The notes beneath the pieces were generated by a model that made no database searches, had not been told where the DNA came from, and saw only the letters and a list, made by a program, of their open reading frames with translations. Positions 1 through 8,652 of a stretch of DNA of 64,000 nt are shown here, piece by piece. The position numbers and the translations under genes are program-made. The DNA lies in NCBI GenBank assembly GCA_036266075.1, contig DATANV010000015.1, forward strand, positions 88,566 to 152,565. Direction: 5' to 3'. Position 1 is the first letter of the stretch. Every line of letters begins with the position of its first letter. Origin of the DNA: VRUE01 sp036266075. GTDB lineage: Bacteria > Actinomycetota > Thermoleophilia > Solirubrobacterales > 70-9.

Positions 1-1285
1 GCTCGGTGGTCGCCGCCTTGCGGCTGAGGCCGGGCTTCATGCTGGTCAGGTAGAGGTCGAGGCCCGAGCCGGTGGTCACGTCCGGGCGCGGGCCGGAGCC
101 GGTCAGGAAGGCGACGGTATTGCCGTCGCCGCTCAGCACCGGCAGCTGCGAGGCGATGCTGGCCGGCAGCGACTCCTGGTCGGTCAGCGGCCCGTAGCAG
201 GGGCCCGTCGAGGTCTGGTTGAAGCTCGTCGTCATCCCCGGGTTGGCCGCTTCCATCGCCGCACAGGTCGGGTCGTCGGGGTCGGCGATGCCGGTTATGC
301 GCCGCGTCGGCGCCCCCGGTCCCGCCGCGATGCGGCGCCAGAGGTAGTAGTCCTCGCTCGCCGAGGTCGGCTCGCCGCGCAGGAAGCGCGTCTGAGCGCT
401 TGCGTTGTCGCCGGTCCAGGCGACCGTCGTGCCGTCGGCGCTGATCGCCCCGCCGAGCGCGCCACCCGCCGGCTGTTGGGTCATCTGGCCCGTTTCGGGG
501 TCGCGGCTGGCGGTGACGAGCGTCGTCCGCTGGGTCGCCAGGTCGCGGACGAAGAGCTGGCCGGCGGGAACGTCGGTCGTGGCCTCGGCCGGCAGGTCGG
601 TGGGGGCGTCGGTGCGGAAGACGACTCGGTTCCCGTCGGCGCTGATCGCCCCGCCTCGCGCGACCTCGGCGCCCGGATTGCTCCCGGGCAGCGAGACCGT
701 TGGAGGCCCGTAGCTCGCCGGCGCTTCGCTGCCGTCGCGCGCCGAGACGAGGCGGTACGCGCACTGGCCGCCGCCGCTGCAGGCGCCGCCAGGGGGCAGC
801 GGCAGGTTCATGTCGCGCACGTAGGCGTCAACGTTTTCGTTGCCGTCGGCCGGGACCAGTTGCTGGGCGGTGGAGAAGGCGACGTAGCGACCGTCGCCGC
901 TGACCGAGGGATTCGCCGCGCCGCGCCGTAGGAAGGCGTTGGTGCCTTCTTCGAAGAGGTTGCCGTCGGCGACCTTCTGTAACGCTCGAGTCCCCAGGTC
1001 GAAGCGGAAGACTCCGCCCGCGCGGTAACGGCCGGCCGGGTCGGCGTCCTCGTCGGCGAAGAAGTTGCGCGCTCGGGTCTGGAAGACGACGTAGCGCCCG
1101 TCGGCTGAGATCGCCGCAAAGCTCGTCGCGTCATCGCCCTCTTCGAGGCGGTTGTAGTCGGCGGATACCAGGAAGGCGCCGGGAACGGCGTCGAAACCGT
1201 TGTCGTAGAAGGCCGCCGCGGTCGGCGGGGTGAGGGCGCTGAGCAGGACGGCAAGCGCCAGGCCGGCCTTGCGGCGGCGCCTCAC
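1..1285 (-). CDS. Secreted TolB/PD40-type beta-propeller protein, 3' end beyond window
   Basis: The frame is open from a GTG at 1285 to the left edge (428 codons), so the C-terminus is missing. The GTG overlaps the TGA of the gene upstream (GTGA at 1282-1285), which indicates translational coupling. Residues ~1-25 form a signal peptide (MRRRRK start, hydrophobic core, TAAA before the mature part). The mature part has repeated blades with ISADGRYVVFQT, VSGDGRYVAFST, ISADGNRVVFRT and LSGDGNTVAFLT, the PD40/WD40-like pattern of TolB-type propellers. Such proteins sit outside the membrane and bind other proteins or glycans; the ligand here is unknown. It is probably the partner of the preceding exported protein. 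Confidence 0.75.
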   Translation of the reverse strand, partial: MRRRRKAGLALAVLLSALTPPTAAAFYDNGFDAVPGAFLVSADYNRLEEGDDATSFAAISADGRYVVFQTRARNFFADEDADPAGRYRAGGVFRFDLGTRALQKVADGNLFEEGTNAFLRRGAANPSVSGDGRYVAFSTAQQLVPADGNENVDAYVRDMNLPLPPGGACSGGGQCAYRLVSARDGSEAPASYGPPTVSLPGSNPGAEVARGGAISADGNRVVFRTDAPTDLPAEATTDVPAGQLFVRDLATQRTTLVTASRDPETGQMTQQPAGGALGGAISADGTTVAWTGDNASAQTRFLRGEPTSASEDYYLWRRIAAGPGAPTRRITGIADPDDPTCAAMEAANPGMTTSFNQTSTGPCYGPLTDQESLPASIASQLPVLSGDGNTVAFLTGSGPRPDVTTGSGLDLYLTSMKPGLSRKAATTE

Positions 1286-3279
1286 CCGACCCGCACCTTG
1301 CGCCTCAGCGTTGCCGTGTTGCCGGCCCGGTCTTTCGCCTTGACGACGATCGTGTAGAGGCCGGGCTTGGCGTAGGAGTGGTGGCGCGCGACCGCGTTGG
1401 GCCCTTTGGCCTTGCCCCGCCCGCGCCGCCGCGACGCGGCGGCGCGGTGTGGCGCAGACCCCGAGGCACTGGCACCGCGGTCGCCGAAGGAGATCTTCAC
1501 TCCACCCCGCTTGAAGCCCGAGCTTGCGCGGCGGGCGCCGTCGAGGACCCGGATAGCGACCCGGCTGCCGCGGCGACGCAGCCGCACCCGCGGCGCCCGG
1601 CGGTCGATCAGCAAGGCCTGCTCACGGCTACCGGTTTCCTGCCTCGCGTCGTCGATCGCGAAGACCTGCAGGCGGTGCCGCCCTTCGCCGGCCTTGCCGC
1701 TGGAGAAGACGGTGTGCAGCTTCCTGGTCGGCTTGCTCACCGGCTGGTCATCGATGCTGACCGAGTACCTCAGCCCGCCGATCGCGTTGGCCGCCGCTTC
1801 CCAGGAGACTCGCAGCTCCTTCTTGCGCTGCCAGCCTTCCGGCGCTTCGACCAGCATCGGCTCGGGTGGTGCGTCGATCGTCGCCGCGGCGATCTGCGCC
1901 GCGGCACCGCTTCCTTGCTGCCAGGCGACGATCGCGTCGCCGAGGCCCGAGCCGGCCAGGGCAAGTCCGCCGACCGTGCCGCCGACCGGGGTGCTGAGCG
2001 GGGCCGATTCGCTGCGACCGTCGGCCGCGACTTCGCGCGCCGCGACGGCGCCGCTGCCACCGCGCTGCTCCTGCCAGGCGATCGCCGCGGCACCGCTCTC
2101 GGCGACGTCGAGCTGCGGTTCGCCGGCGATCGCGCTGCCGCCGTCGTCGATTCGCGCCGTCGGCCCGATCGCGGCGTTGTCGCCGCTCGTCCAGAGCGTG
2201 GCGGCGCCGCCGGCAAAAGCAGTGCCGAAGCCTCCTTCGGGGTCGACGGCGACGCTTGGAACGCCGAGGCCGCCCCGTTCGCCACCGTCGGCGAGACGCG
2301 GGCCGAGGAAGGCGGCGGCCCCTTCCGCGAAGGCGTCGGGGATCTCGTTGACGAATGCCCGCGGACCGCCGATCTTTCCCGCCTGCCCGGGGAGCTGGCG
2401 CAGCGCCACCGCCGCCTGGCCGAAGCCGGCGACGTCGAGCGAGAAGGCGTCGGCGGCGCCGCGCAAGGGGACTCCTTCCCAGCTGGATGGGCTGACCAGC
2501 AGCGGCACGCCGAAGGTCCCGCCGAAGACCCGCCGGGCCCAGACCCGGTTGACGAATTCATCGTCGGGCTCGCGCCAGGCGACGAGCGCGTTGCCGTTGA
2601 CGTCGACCCCGATCTTCGGCCCGGCGGCGGCGGTCGGCACCGGCATCGGGATCGCCGGGTTGCGGTCGAGGGAATTGCCGAGGACCGACCAGAGGCGGTC
2701 TTTGTAGCGGGCGACGCGCACGTCGATGCCCAGGTAGCCGGGGGGGTTCGCCGTGCTGTTGTCGGTGATCACCAGATAGGTCAGATACGCCTGGCCGCCG
2801 GCGTTCATCGCCAGGTCGGGGAAGCTGGCGGTCGCTTCACCGACGTTGAGGTCGACCGGAACCGGCGCCTCGAACCCGGTTGCGCCGGGGTCGAGCGTCG
2901 CCGAGAACATGCGGTCGTTGCCGGCGCCGAACTCCTGCACCCAGGTGAGGAGCAGGCGACCGCCGTCGCCGGCCGCTATCCGCGCCCAGCTCGAGTCGAA
3001 TTTCTGGCCAATGTCGACCCGCTGCGGTGCGCTCCAGCCGGCGCCGAAGCGGGCGACGAAGACGTGGTTGCGGCCGCCTTCCTTGCGCAGGTAGACGAGG
3101 CCGCCGGTCCCGTCTTCTGCCATCGCCGCGTCTTCGATCGCCACCACGTCACCGCTTGGCCCGTCCACCATGTGGACCGGGGAGATCGCCGCCGCGGCAC
3201 GCGATGGGGCGACGAGGCACGCCACCACTAGCAAAGCCGTCAGGAGCGGCGGCAAGCGCAGCGGTACGCGGTCGCGCAT
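1282..3279 (-). CDS. Large exported protein with C-terminal Ig-like domain, function unknown
   Basis: About 665 residues. I chose the ATG at 3279 because MRDRVPLRLPPLLTALLVVA starts a clear signal peptide ending near SRAAAA; an in-frame TTG at 3321 only adds 14 unconvincing residues. The middle has propeller-like repeats of the form 'GQAYLTYL', 'GNALVAWREP', 'GAAAIAWQEQ', 'GDAIVAWQQG'. The last ~170 residues look like a fibronectin/Ig-like module followed by a basic linker and a terminal strand-rich segment (YAKPGLYTIVVKAKDRAGNT). No catalytic motif was recognised. It is the first gene of a two-gene unit with the propeller gene downstream. A cell-surface or adhesion role is inference. Confidence 0.7.
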   Translation of the reverse strand: MRDRVPLRLPPLLTALLVVACLVAPSRAAAAISPVHMVDGPSGDVVAIEDAAMAEDGTGGLVYLRKEGGRNHVFVARFGAGWSAPQRVDIGQKFDSSWARIAAGDGGRLLLTWVQEFGAGNDRMFSATLDPGATGFEAPVPVDLNVGEATASFPDLAMNAGGQAYLTYLVITDNSTANPPGYLGIDVRVARYKDRLWSVLGNSLDRNPAIPMPVPTAAAGPKIGVDVNGNALVAWREPDDEFVNRVWARRVFGGTFGVPLLVSPSSWEGVPLRGAADAFSLDVAGFGQAAVALRQLPGQAGKIGGPRAFVNEIPDAFAEGAAAFLGPRLADGGERGGLGVPSVAVDPEGGFGTAFAGGAATLWTSGDNAAIGPTARIDDGGSAIAGEPQLDVAESGAAAIAWQEQRGGSGAVAAREVAADGRSESAPLSTPVGGTVGGLALAGSGLGDAIVAWQQGSGAAAQIAAATIDAPPEPMLVEAPEGWQRKKELRVSWEAAANAIGGLRYSVSIDDQPVSKPTRKLHTVFSSGKAGEGRHRLQVFAIDDARQETGSREQALLIDRRAPRVRLRRRGSRVAIRVLDGARRASSGFKRGGVKISFGDRGASASGSAPHRAAASRRRGRGKAKGPNAVARHHSYAKPGLYTIVVKAKDRAGNTATLRRKVRVG

Positions 3280-3390
3280 TGGCAGAAGCTTGCTCGCCGC
3301 CGGCGCGAAAGATGTGACCAAGGAGATACCAAGTGGTTACGCGCGCGGCCACGCCTGCCGTGCGGCTGCGTTACCAGTTCTTATCCGGAC

Positions 3391-3412
3391 AGTCACGTCG
3401 CGTTCACCTCCC
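3391..3412 (+). promoter_or_regulatory. Candidate PHO box upstream of pstS
   Basis: Two adjacent 11-nt units, AGTCACGTCGC (3391-3401) and GTTCACCTCCC (3402-3412), resemble the direct-repeat GTTCACC-type operators of actinobacterial PhoP. They lie about 70-90 nt before the pstS start. Weaker related units (GTTACC, TTATCC) precede them at 3370-3390. The spacing and position fit phosphate control of the pst operon; binding is inferred. Confidence 0.45.
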
Positions 3413-3482
3413 TGCCGCTGGCCGACTCGACACTTGCTTCGCTGCCCACTGTCCCGAACCCGTCACCAGGAGTGACCATCAG

Positions 3483-4295
3483 ATGAACTTCCCACGCCCG
3501 CTGGCCGTCTTCGCGGCCCTGGCTCTCGGCGCTTCGCTGCTGGCTCCAGCCGGAGCCACCGCCAAGCCGACCATCACGATGAGCGGCTCGACCTCGGTCG
3601 CGCCGCTCGCTTCGCTGCTTGCCAAGAGGTACCTGCAGGTCTGCGGCCACTGCGTCAACTTCAAGCTGCTGCAGGGGGGCTCCGACATCGGCGTCGCCGA
3701 CGCCGCCGCCGGCCGGGTGACGATCGGCAACTCCTCGCGCGATCCGAAACCGAGCGATCCGGGCGGGCTCGTCTTCACCAAAATCGCCCGCGACGCGGTC
3801 TGCATCGTCACCAACAACGCCAACCCAGTCCCGACCATCGACCAGGCGGGAGTGCAGGCGATCTTCGGCGGCGGCATCCGCACCTGGAGCAGCGTTCCGG
3901 GGGCGACCCAGCGCGGCACGATCGACATCTCCGTCCGCACCCCCGGCTCAGGTACCCAGGACGCCTTCCAGCGCATCTTCATGGGCACGACCAAGGTGTT
4001 CGGCGGCGCCAGCCAGAAAACGTCGAACGGACTGGTCCAGCAGGTGGTCAAATCGGACCCTGCGGCTGTCGGCTACGTCTCGCTCTTCTTCACCCAGGGC
4101 GTGCACGCGATCCCCTACCAGGGCGTCCCCTGCACGTTGCGCAACGCCAAGTCCGGCCAGTACGGCGGCTCGCGCAACTTCTACATGGTTACCCGCGGCG
4201 CACCGAAGGGCGCAGCCAAGGCGTGGATCAGCTGGATCACGCACAACAGCGCCGCGGCATCGGTGATCGGCACGAACTGGGTACCGCTTCACTAG
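3483..4295 (+). CDS. pstS: Phosphate ABC transporter substrate-binding protein PstS
   Basis: 270 residues. It captures phosphate outside the membrane and passes it to PstCA. The start at 3483 is preceded by an AGGAG-like element and begins a signal peptide (MNFPRPLAVFAALALGASLL, cleavage near ATA). Family motifs are SGSTSVAPL near the mature N-terminus, GGSDIGVADAAAG, and RTPGSGTQDAF in the second lobe, which bind the phosphate oxygens. Unusually for a Gram-positive PstS, no lipobox cysteine follows the signal peptide, so anchoring must be by another route or the protein is released. The upstream in-frame extension to 3333 is rejected because it lies in the putative PHO-box region. The TAG stop shares one base with the pstC GTG. 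Confidence 0.93.
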   Translation: MNFPRPLAVFAALALGASLLAPAGATAKPTITMSGSTSVAPLASLLAKRYLQVCGHCVNFKLLQGGSDIGVADAAAGRVTIGNSSRDPKPSDPGGLVFTKIARDAVCIVTNNANPVPTIDQAGVQAIFGGGIRTWSSVPGATQRGTIDISVRTPGSGTQDAFQRIFMGTTKVFGGASQKTSNGLVQQVVKSDPAAVGYVSLFFTQGVHAIPYQGVPCTLRNAKSGQYGGSRNFYMVTRGAPKGAAKAWISWITHNSAAASVIGTNWVPLH

Positions 4296-5293
4296 TGAGC
4301 GCGGGCGGCGCGGACGCGGGGCAGGCGGACCGCACGGACAGGCGCGCCGAGCTGATGCTCGGCGCGCTCTCCGCGGTGGTTTTGCTGCTGATCGCGTTCA
4401 TGATCGTCTTCGTCTTCTCGAAGGCCTGGCCGTCCTTCTCGCACAACGGTCTCGCCTGGTTCGGCCCCGGCGGCAACGTCGACGAACAGCTGACTGCGAT
4501 CTTCAACTCGCCGTCGAACCCCAGCCAGTACGTCTACGCCCTGCACGCCTGGCCGCTGCTCTACGCAACGGCGCTGATCACCGGCGCTGCCGTCTTCCTG
4601 GCGACGGCGATCTCGCTGCTCTCGGCGATGTTCATCGTCGAGTTCGCACCGGCCTGGCTGGCCGGGATCCTGCAGCCGGTCATCCGCCTGTTGGCCGCGG
4701 TCCCGTCGGTGATCTACGGCCTGATCGGCCTGCTGGTGCTGGTGCCCTTCGTCGGCAACCAGGTGATCTCCGGCGCCGAAAAGGAATCGGTGCAGTTCGT
4801 GATCCAGCTCGACGGCACCAGCGTGTTGGTCGGGGTGCTCGTCCTCACCGTGATGATCACGCCGATCATGGTCGCGATCGTCAGCGACGCGCTGCGCTCG
4901 GTTCCGCGCGGCTGGACCGAGGGCGCCGCGGCGCTCGGCGTCAACCGCTGGCGGGCATTGCGCACGGTTGGGCTGCGGGCCGCCCGCCCCGCGATCGTCG
5001 CCGCCGCGGTGCTCGCCACGGCGCGGGCGCTGGGTGAGGCGATCATGCTTTCGATGGTCTCGGGCTCGGTCGGCTTCGCGCCGAACCCGCTTGATGGCGT
5101 CACCTTCTTCTTCGAGCCGGCGCGCACCTTGGCGGCGACGATCGTCGACCACGCCGACGAGCTCTCGGTGACGCCCTCCGGCCAGACGATCTACGCCTTC
5201 GCGGCGATCCTGCTGATCTCCAGCGCCTTCCTTTCCTTCGCCGGCTGGGCGGCGCGGCGCTCGATGCGCAAATACACGCTGCAGGCGCACTAG
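4295..5293 (+). CDS. pstC: Phosphate ABC transporter permease PstC
   Basis: 332 residues from the GTG at 4295, whose first base is the last base of the pstS stop. After a polar N-terminus (~25 residues) comes a transmembrane helix, a periplasmic stretch of ~60 residues, and then the conserved permease core with five more helices. The EAA-type loop for contact with PstB is visible as 'EGAAALGVNRWRALRTVGLRAARPAI'-like sequence around residues 208-232. PstC pairs with PstA to form the membrane channel. Translational coupling to pstS and the 2-nt gap to pstA place it in one transcript with them. Confidence 0.93.
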   Translation: MSAGGADAGQADRTDRRAELMLGALSAVVLLLIAFMIVFVFSKAWPSFSHNGLAWFGPGGNVDEQLTAIFNSPSNPSQYVYALHAWPLLYATALITGAAVFLATAISLLSAMFIVEFAPAWLAGILQPVIRLLAAVPSVIYGLIGLLVLVPFVGNQVISGAEKESVQFVIQLDGTSVLVGVLVLTVMITPIMVAIVSDALRSVPRGWTEGAAALGVNRWRALRTVGLRAARPAIVAAAVLATARALGEAIMLSMVSGSVGFAPNPLDGVTFFFEPARTLAATIVDHADELSVTPSGQTIYAFAAILLISSAFLSFAGWAARRSMRKYTLQAH

Positions 5294-5295
5294 CC

Positions 5296-6264
5296 ATGAG
5301 CGCCTACGCCGAAAGGATCCGCCTCACCGGGCTCCTCGATCGCCTGCGAGGCAACGACTCATGGAGCATCGGCGACCGCGTCGGCCTGGCGCTCGCCTGG
5401 GCGGCGGGGATCCTGCTCTGCCTGATCGCCGCCGCGATTGTCCTCTACATGCTCTTCCGCGGCCTGCAGTACCTCAGCCTCGAAGACCTCTTCAGCCACC
5501 CTGAGGCCGGCCTCGGTGGGGGCAGCAGCGGCGGTTTCCTCGACGCGGTCGAGGGGACGCTGCTGGTCGCCGCCCTCGGCACCGTGCTGGCGGCGCCGCT
5601 CGGTGTCTCGATCGCCGTCTGGCTGAGCGAGTACGGCCGTCCGGGCTGGCTGGCGCGGGCCGTCGAGTCGGGGGTCGAGATCGTCGCCGGCACGCCCAGC
5701 ATCGTCCTCGCGATCTTCGGCCTGTTGGTCTTCCAGCAGAGCTTCTTCGGCCTCTTCTCGCCGGTCGGCGAAGGGGCGACGCCGCTGGGTCGCTCCTTCG
5801 TGATTGCCGGGGCGATGATGTCGCTGATCGCGCTGCCGCTGGTCGTCGGCGCCACCCGCGAGGCGCTGCAGGCGATCCCGCGGCACCTGCGCGAGGCCTC
5901 CTACGCACTCGGCAAGGACCGGGCCTCGACCATCCGCCGCGTGCTGCTGCCGGCCTCGCGGCGCGGCATCGGCACCGGGATCACGCTCGGCATGGGGCGG
6001 ATCGTCGGCGATACGGCGATCGTCTTCATCCTGCTCGGGGCGACGCTGCGCTTCGAACCGAACGGCGGCGTGCCGGTCTGGGACGTGCTGACCGGCAACG
6101 GCAGCACGCTGACCACCTTCGTCTACAACAACTCGCCGGCGGGCGAAGGCGGCGCCCCGGAGAAGGCCTACGCCGCGGCCTTCGTGCTGCTGCTGATCGT
6201 CCTGGTGCTGAACTTCATCGTCGACCTGATCACCCGTGGTAGGGGGGCCTCGTGGACTCGATGA
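5296..6264 (+). CDS. pstA: Phosphate ABC transporter permease PstA
   Basis: 322 residues, ATG two bases after the pstC stop. The N-terminal helix (residues ~30-55) is followed by an external loop and the permease domain, with the EAA loop 'REASYALGKDRASTIRRVLLP' near residues 200-220. It forms the inner-membrane pore with PstC. The PstA signature of alternating hydrophobic helices and the APSIVLAIFGL/TPSIVL segment are recognisable. The pstB start overlaps its 3' end. Assignment as PstA rather than a second PstC rests on gene order and the N-terminal layout. Confidence 0.92.
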   Translation: MSAYAERIRLTGLLDRLRGNDSWSIGDRVGLALAWAAGILLCLIAAAIVLYMLFRGLQYLSLEDLFSHPEAGLGGGSSGGFLDAVEGTLLVAALGTVLAAPLGVSIAVWLSEYGRPGWLARAVESGVEIVAGTPSIVLAIFGLLVFQQSFFGLFSPVGEGATPLGRSFVIAGAMMSLIALPLVVGATREALQAIPRHLREASYALGKDRASTIRRVLLPASRRGIGTGITLGMGRIVGDTAIVFILLGATLRFEPNGGVPVWDVLTGNGSTLTTFVYNNSPAGEGGAPEKAYAAAFVLLLIVLVLNFIVDLITRGRGASWTR

Positions 6265-7157
6265 GCGTGCCGCCGCCGGTGCGGCGGATTCGCGTCGAGG
6301 AGGCGCCGACCGTCGTCCCGCCGCCCGCCGGGGGAAACGGCCATGGGCCGGCCGGGCAGCCGGCGCCGCAACTGCGCCGCATGGCCCGCGCCGAGACGGT
6401 GCCCGTCGAGCGCATGCGGACCGAGGAGCTGAGCATCGCCTACGGCAGCAAGCTGGCCGTCGACCGGGTCTCGTTGAGCGTCCGCCAAGGTGAGGTGCTG
6501 GCCCTGATCGGGCCCTCGGGTTGCGGCAAGACGACGCTGCTGCGTTCGCTCAACCGCCTCGTCGACTTGACCCCCGGAGCGGTGCGCGGTGGCCGCATCC
6601 TGCTCGACGGCGAGGACGTCGACCTCTACGACGCGACCTTTCTGCGGCGTCGCGTCGGGATGCTCTTCCAGCAGCCGAACCCCTTCCCGATGAGCATCTT
6701 CGACAACGTCGCCTACGGCCTGCGCGAGCGCGGCTCGAAGAAGCCGGCAAAGCGCGAGCTGGAGCCGGCGGTGAGTGAGGCTCTGCACCGCGCCGGCCTC
6801 TTCGAGGAGGTCAAGGACAACCTCGACCACCCGGCGCTGGCGCTCTCGGGTGGCCAGCAGCAGCGCCTCTGCATCGCCCGCTCGCTGGCCGTGCGCCCGG
6901 AGGTACTACTGCTCGACGAGCCCTGCTCGGCGCTCGACCCGATCTCGACCCAGACGATCGAGGAGACGATCGTCGCGCTGCGCAGCGAGATCGCGATCGT
7001 GATCGTCACCCACAACCTGCAGCAGGCCCAGCGGGTCGCCGACCACGTCGCCTTCATGTACCTGGGCGAGATGGTCGAGTACGGCGAGGCGGCGCAGGTC
7101 TTCAGCTCGCCGGTCGTCGAGCGCACCCGCGAGTACGTCAGCGGGGGCTTCGGATGA
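6252..7157 (+). CDS. pstB: Phosphate ABC transporter ATPase PstB
   Basis: 301 residues from GTG 6252, which has a G-rich Shine-Dalgarno (6241-6247) at good spacing; an ATG at 6261 forming an ATGA with the pstA stop is an alternative. Residues 1-~55 are a Pro/Ala-rich extension absent from most PstB. Then come Walker A GPSGCGKTT (~87-95), the Q-loop region LFQQPNPFPMSIFDN (diagnostic for PstB), the ABC signature LSGGQQQRLCIARSLA, Walker B VLLLDEPCSALDP and the switch His in IVTHN. It hydrolyses ATP to drive phosphate import through PstCA. The stop overlaps the next gene (ATGA). Confidence 0.95.
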   Translation: MDSMSVPPPVRRIRVEEAPTVVPPPAGGNGHGPAGQPAPQLRRMARAETVPVERMRTEELSIAYGSKLAVDRVSLSVRQGEVLALIGPSGCGKTTLLRSLNRLVDLTPGAVRGGRILLDGEDVDLYDATFLRRRVGMLFQQPNPFPMSIFDNVAYGLRERGSKKPAKRELEPAVSEALHRAGLFEEVKDNLDHPALALSGGQQQRLCIARSLAVRPEVLLLDEPCSALDPISTQTIEETIVALRSEIAIVIVTHNLQQAQRVADHVAFMYLGEMVEYGEAAQVFSSPVVERTREYVSGGFG

Positions 7158-7906
7158 CCGCCCAGCTGCTCGCCGCCGCCGGCCTCGCCGCGCTGGCGCT
7201 CGGCCTCAGCGCCTGTCAGTCGACCCAGGACAAGAGCGCCGAGCTCGAAAAGGAGGGCGCCGGCACCCTGATCGCCGAAAAGGGCCTCGAGATCAAGAAG
7301 CGGAACCCCGACGTCGAAGTCGTCTTCAAGGCCCTGCTCGGCAACGCCGAAGGCAACGCGGTCGTCGTCGCAGTGCACAACGACTCCGACGCCGACCTGG
7401 TCGACGTGCCGATCCTGATCGACGTGCGCGATGCCAAGGGCAAGACCGTCTACAGCAACGACATCCCCGGCATCGAGCCGGCGCTTGCCTCGATCTCCTT
7501 CATCCCCGCCAACGGCAACGCCGAATGGGTAGACGACCAGGTCTTCACCACTGGCAAGCCGAAGTCGGTCGACGTGAAGGTCGGCGCCGGCGGCTCGACC
7601 TTCCGCGGCGAGATGCCTGCCATCGAGGTCTCGCAGCCGCACCTGGAAGGCGATCCGGTGTCGGGGATCTCGGCCACCGGCACGGTCGTCAACCGCACCG
7701 GCAGCGATCAGGGGCGGCTGCTGCTCTACGTGGTCGCCCGGCGCGGCGACGAGGTCGTCGCCGCCGGTCGTGGCGCGATCGAACACCTGAAGCCCGAGAC
7801 TAAAGCGCTGAAATACACCGTCTTCTTCATCGGCGACCCGAGCGGAGCCGAGCTAAAGCTGACCGAGCTGCCGACGCTCTCCGGGTCGGAGGGGGGCCCG
7901 GGATGA
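7154..7906 (+). CDS. Lipoprotein of unknown function in the pst operon
   Basis: 250 residues. The N-terminus has a hydrophobic helix ending in the lipobox LSAC (Cys 21), so the mature protein should be lipid-anchored outside the membrane. A lysine/glutamate-rich segment follows, then two beta-rich halves with 'VVAVHNDSDADLVDVPILIDVRD' and 'GTVVNRTGSDQGRLLLYVVAR' patterns, like FxLYD/Ig-type domains in which strands carry conserved Asn-x-Ser/Thr turns. No enzymatic motif is seen. Its ATG overlaps the pstB stop by 4 nt and its stop overlaps the next start, so it is co-translated with the phosphate transporter. A role in the cell envelope during phosphate limitation is inference. Confidence 0.8.
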   Translation: MTAQLLAAAGLAALALGLSACQSTQDKSAELEKEGAGTLIAEKGLEIKKRNPDVEVVFKALLGNAEGNAVVVAVHNDSDADLVDVPILIDVRDAKGKTVYSNDIPGIEPALASISFIPANGNAEWVDDQVFTTGKPKSVDVKVGAGGSTFRGEMPAIEVSQPHLEGDPVSGISATGTVVNRTGSDQGRLLLYVVARRGDEVVAAGRGAIEHLKPETKALKYTVFFIGDPSGAELKLTELPTLSGSEGGPG

Positions 7907-8652
7907 CGGAGACTCCGATCTCGGCGACGCCAGGCCAGACGCAATCTCGGCCCGCTCTGGAGCTGCCTGCCGACCGTGGCCAGCACGGCGAGCCCTGCCA
8001 GGAGTGCGGCGCGCCGCTCGCCGCCGACCAGCGCTACTGCCTCAACTGCGGCCGGCGCCGGGGCGGGGCCCGCGTCGACTATCGCCACTACATGGCGACG
8101 GCGGCCGACGCAGGCGAAGCCGAAGAGCAGGCCTCCCCTCGCTCGGGCCCACTCCCCCCTCAGACAACATCGCCGTCGCAGCCAGCGGCCGACGGGGACG
8201 AACCGCAGCGCGACTACGCGCCACTCGCCGCGGTCGGCGGGATCGCGGTGCTGGGCTTGATGCTGCTTGTCGGCGTCCTGATCGGCAGGGGGGGCGACAG
8301 CTCCACCCCGGCGCCGGCGCCGATTGTCGTTCACGGGAGCGGTGAAGGGGCGGAAGCGTCCACCGCCAAAGAGGGCGGAGCGGGCGCCGGAAAGTCGCCT
8401 GCAACGGTGGCCCCGGAGCCCGGTGGCAAGCAGAAGGGCGGCAGCCTGGCCGGGAGCGGCTCGGCGAAGAGCGAGGAACCGGTCGAAGCCAGCGACGAAG
8501 CGCTCGAATCGCTGCACTCCCAGAGTGGCGCCAGCTACGAGGAACAGAGCAAGAAGCTGCCCAACGAAATCGCCACGCCAGGCAAGCCGCCGCCGATCGA
8601 CAAGACCACGGCTCCCGGCGGGGGCGAAGGCGGAGGGGAAGTGATCAAGTGA
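7903..8652 (+). CDS. Zinc-ribbon membrane protein, function unknown
   Basis: 249 residues. A cytoplasmic zinc ribbon lies at residues ~28-52: CQECGAPLAADQRYCLNCG, i.e. CxxC-N12-CxxC. A Pro/Ser linker leads to one transmembrane helix (LAAVGGIAVLGLMLLVGVLI, ~105-125). The outer part is a low-complexity Gly/Ala/Glu/Lys segment ending in a short more ordered stretch (ALESLHSQSGASYEEQSKKLP). This design puts the metal-binding knuckle inside and a flexible tail outside. It overlaps both neighbours by 4 nt. The zinc ribbon is of the general double-knuckle type and gives no specific function. Confidence 0.8.
   Translation: MTETPISATPGQTQSRPALELPADRGQHGEPCQECGAPLAADQRYCLNCGRRRGGARVDYRHYMATAADAGEAEEQASPRSGPLPPQTTSPSQPAADGDEPQRDYAPLAAVGGIAVLGLMLLVGVLIGRGGDSSTPAPAPIVVHGSGEGAEASTAKEGGAGAGKSPATVAPEPGGKQKGGSLAGSGSAKSEEPVEASDEALESLHSQSGASYEEQSKKLPNEIATPGKPPPIDKTTAPGGGEGGGEVIK

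Noticed and set aside
808..1254. 148-codon minus-strand frame
   Set aside because: It is out of frame with the beta-propeller gene that covers the same strand and shows repeated blades; its Ser/Arg/Thr-rich composition marks it as a shadow.
1378..3231. Long plus-strand open frame of 617 codons
   Set aside because: It is antisense to the exported protein with a clear signal peptide, is rich in Arg/Gly/Asp-type GC-shadow composition, and shows no domain or ribosome site.
3333..3482. Longer PstS start at 3333
   Set aside because: The added 50 residues precede the signal peptide and lie over the putative PHO box, so the start at 3483 is better.
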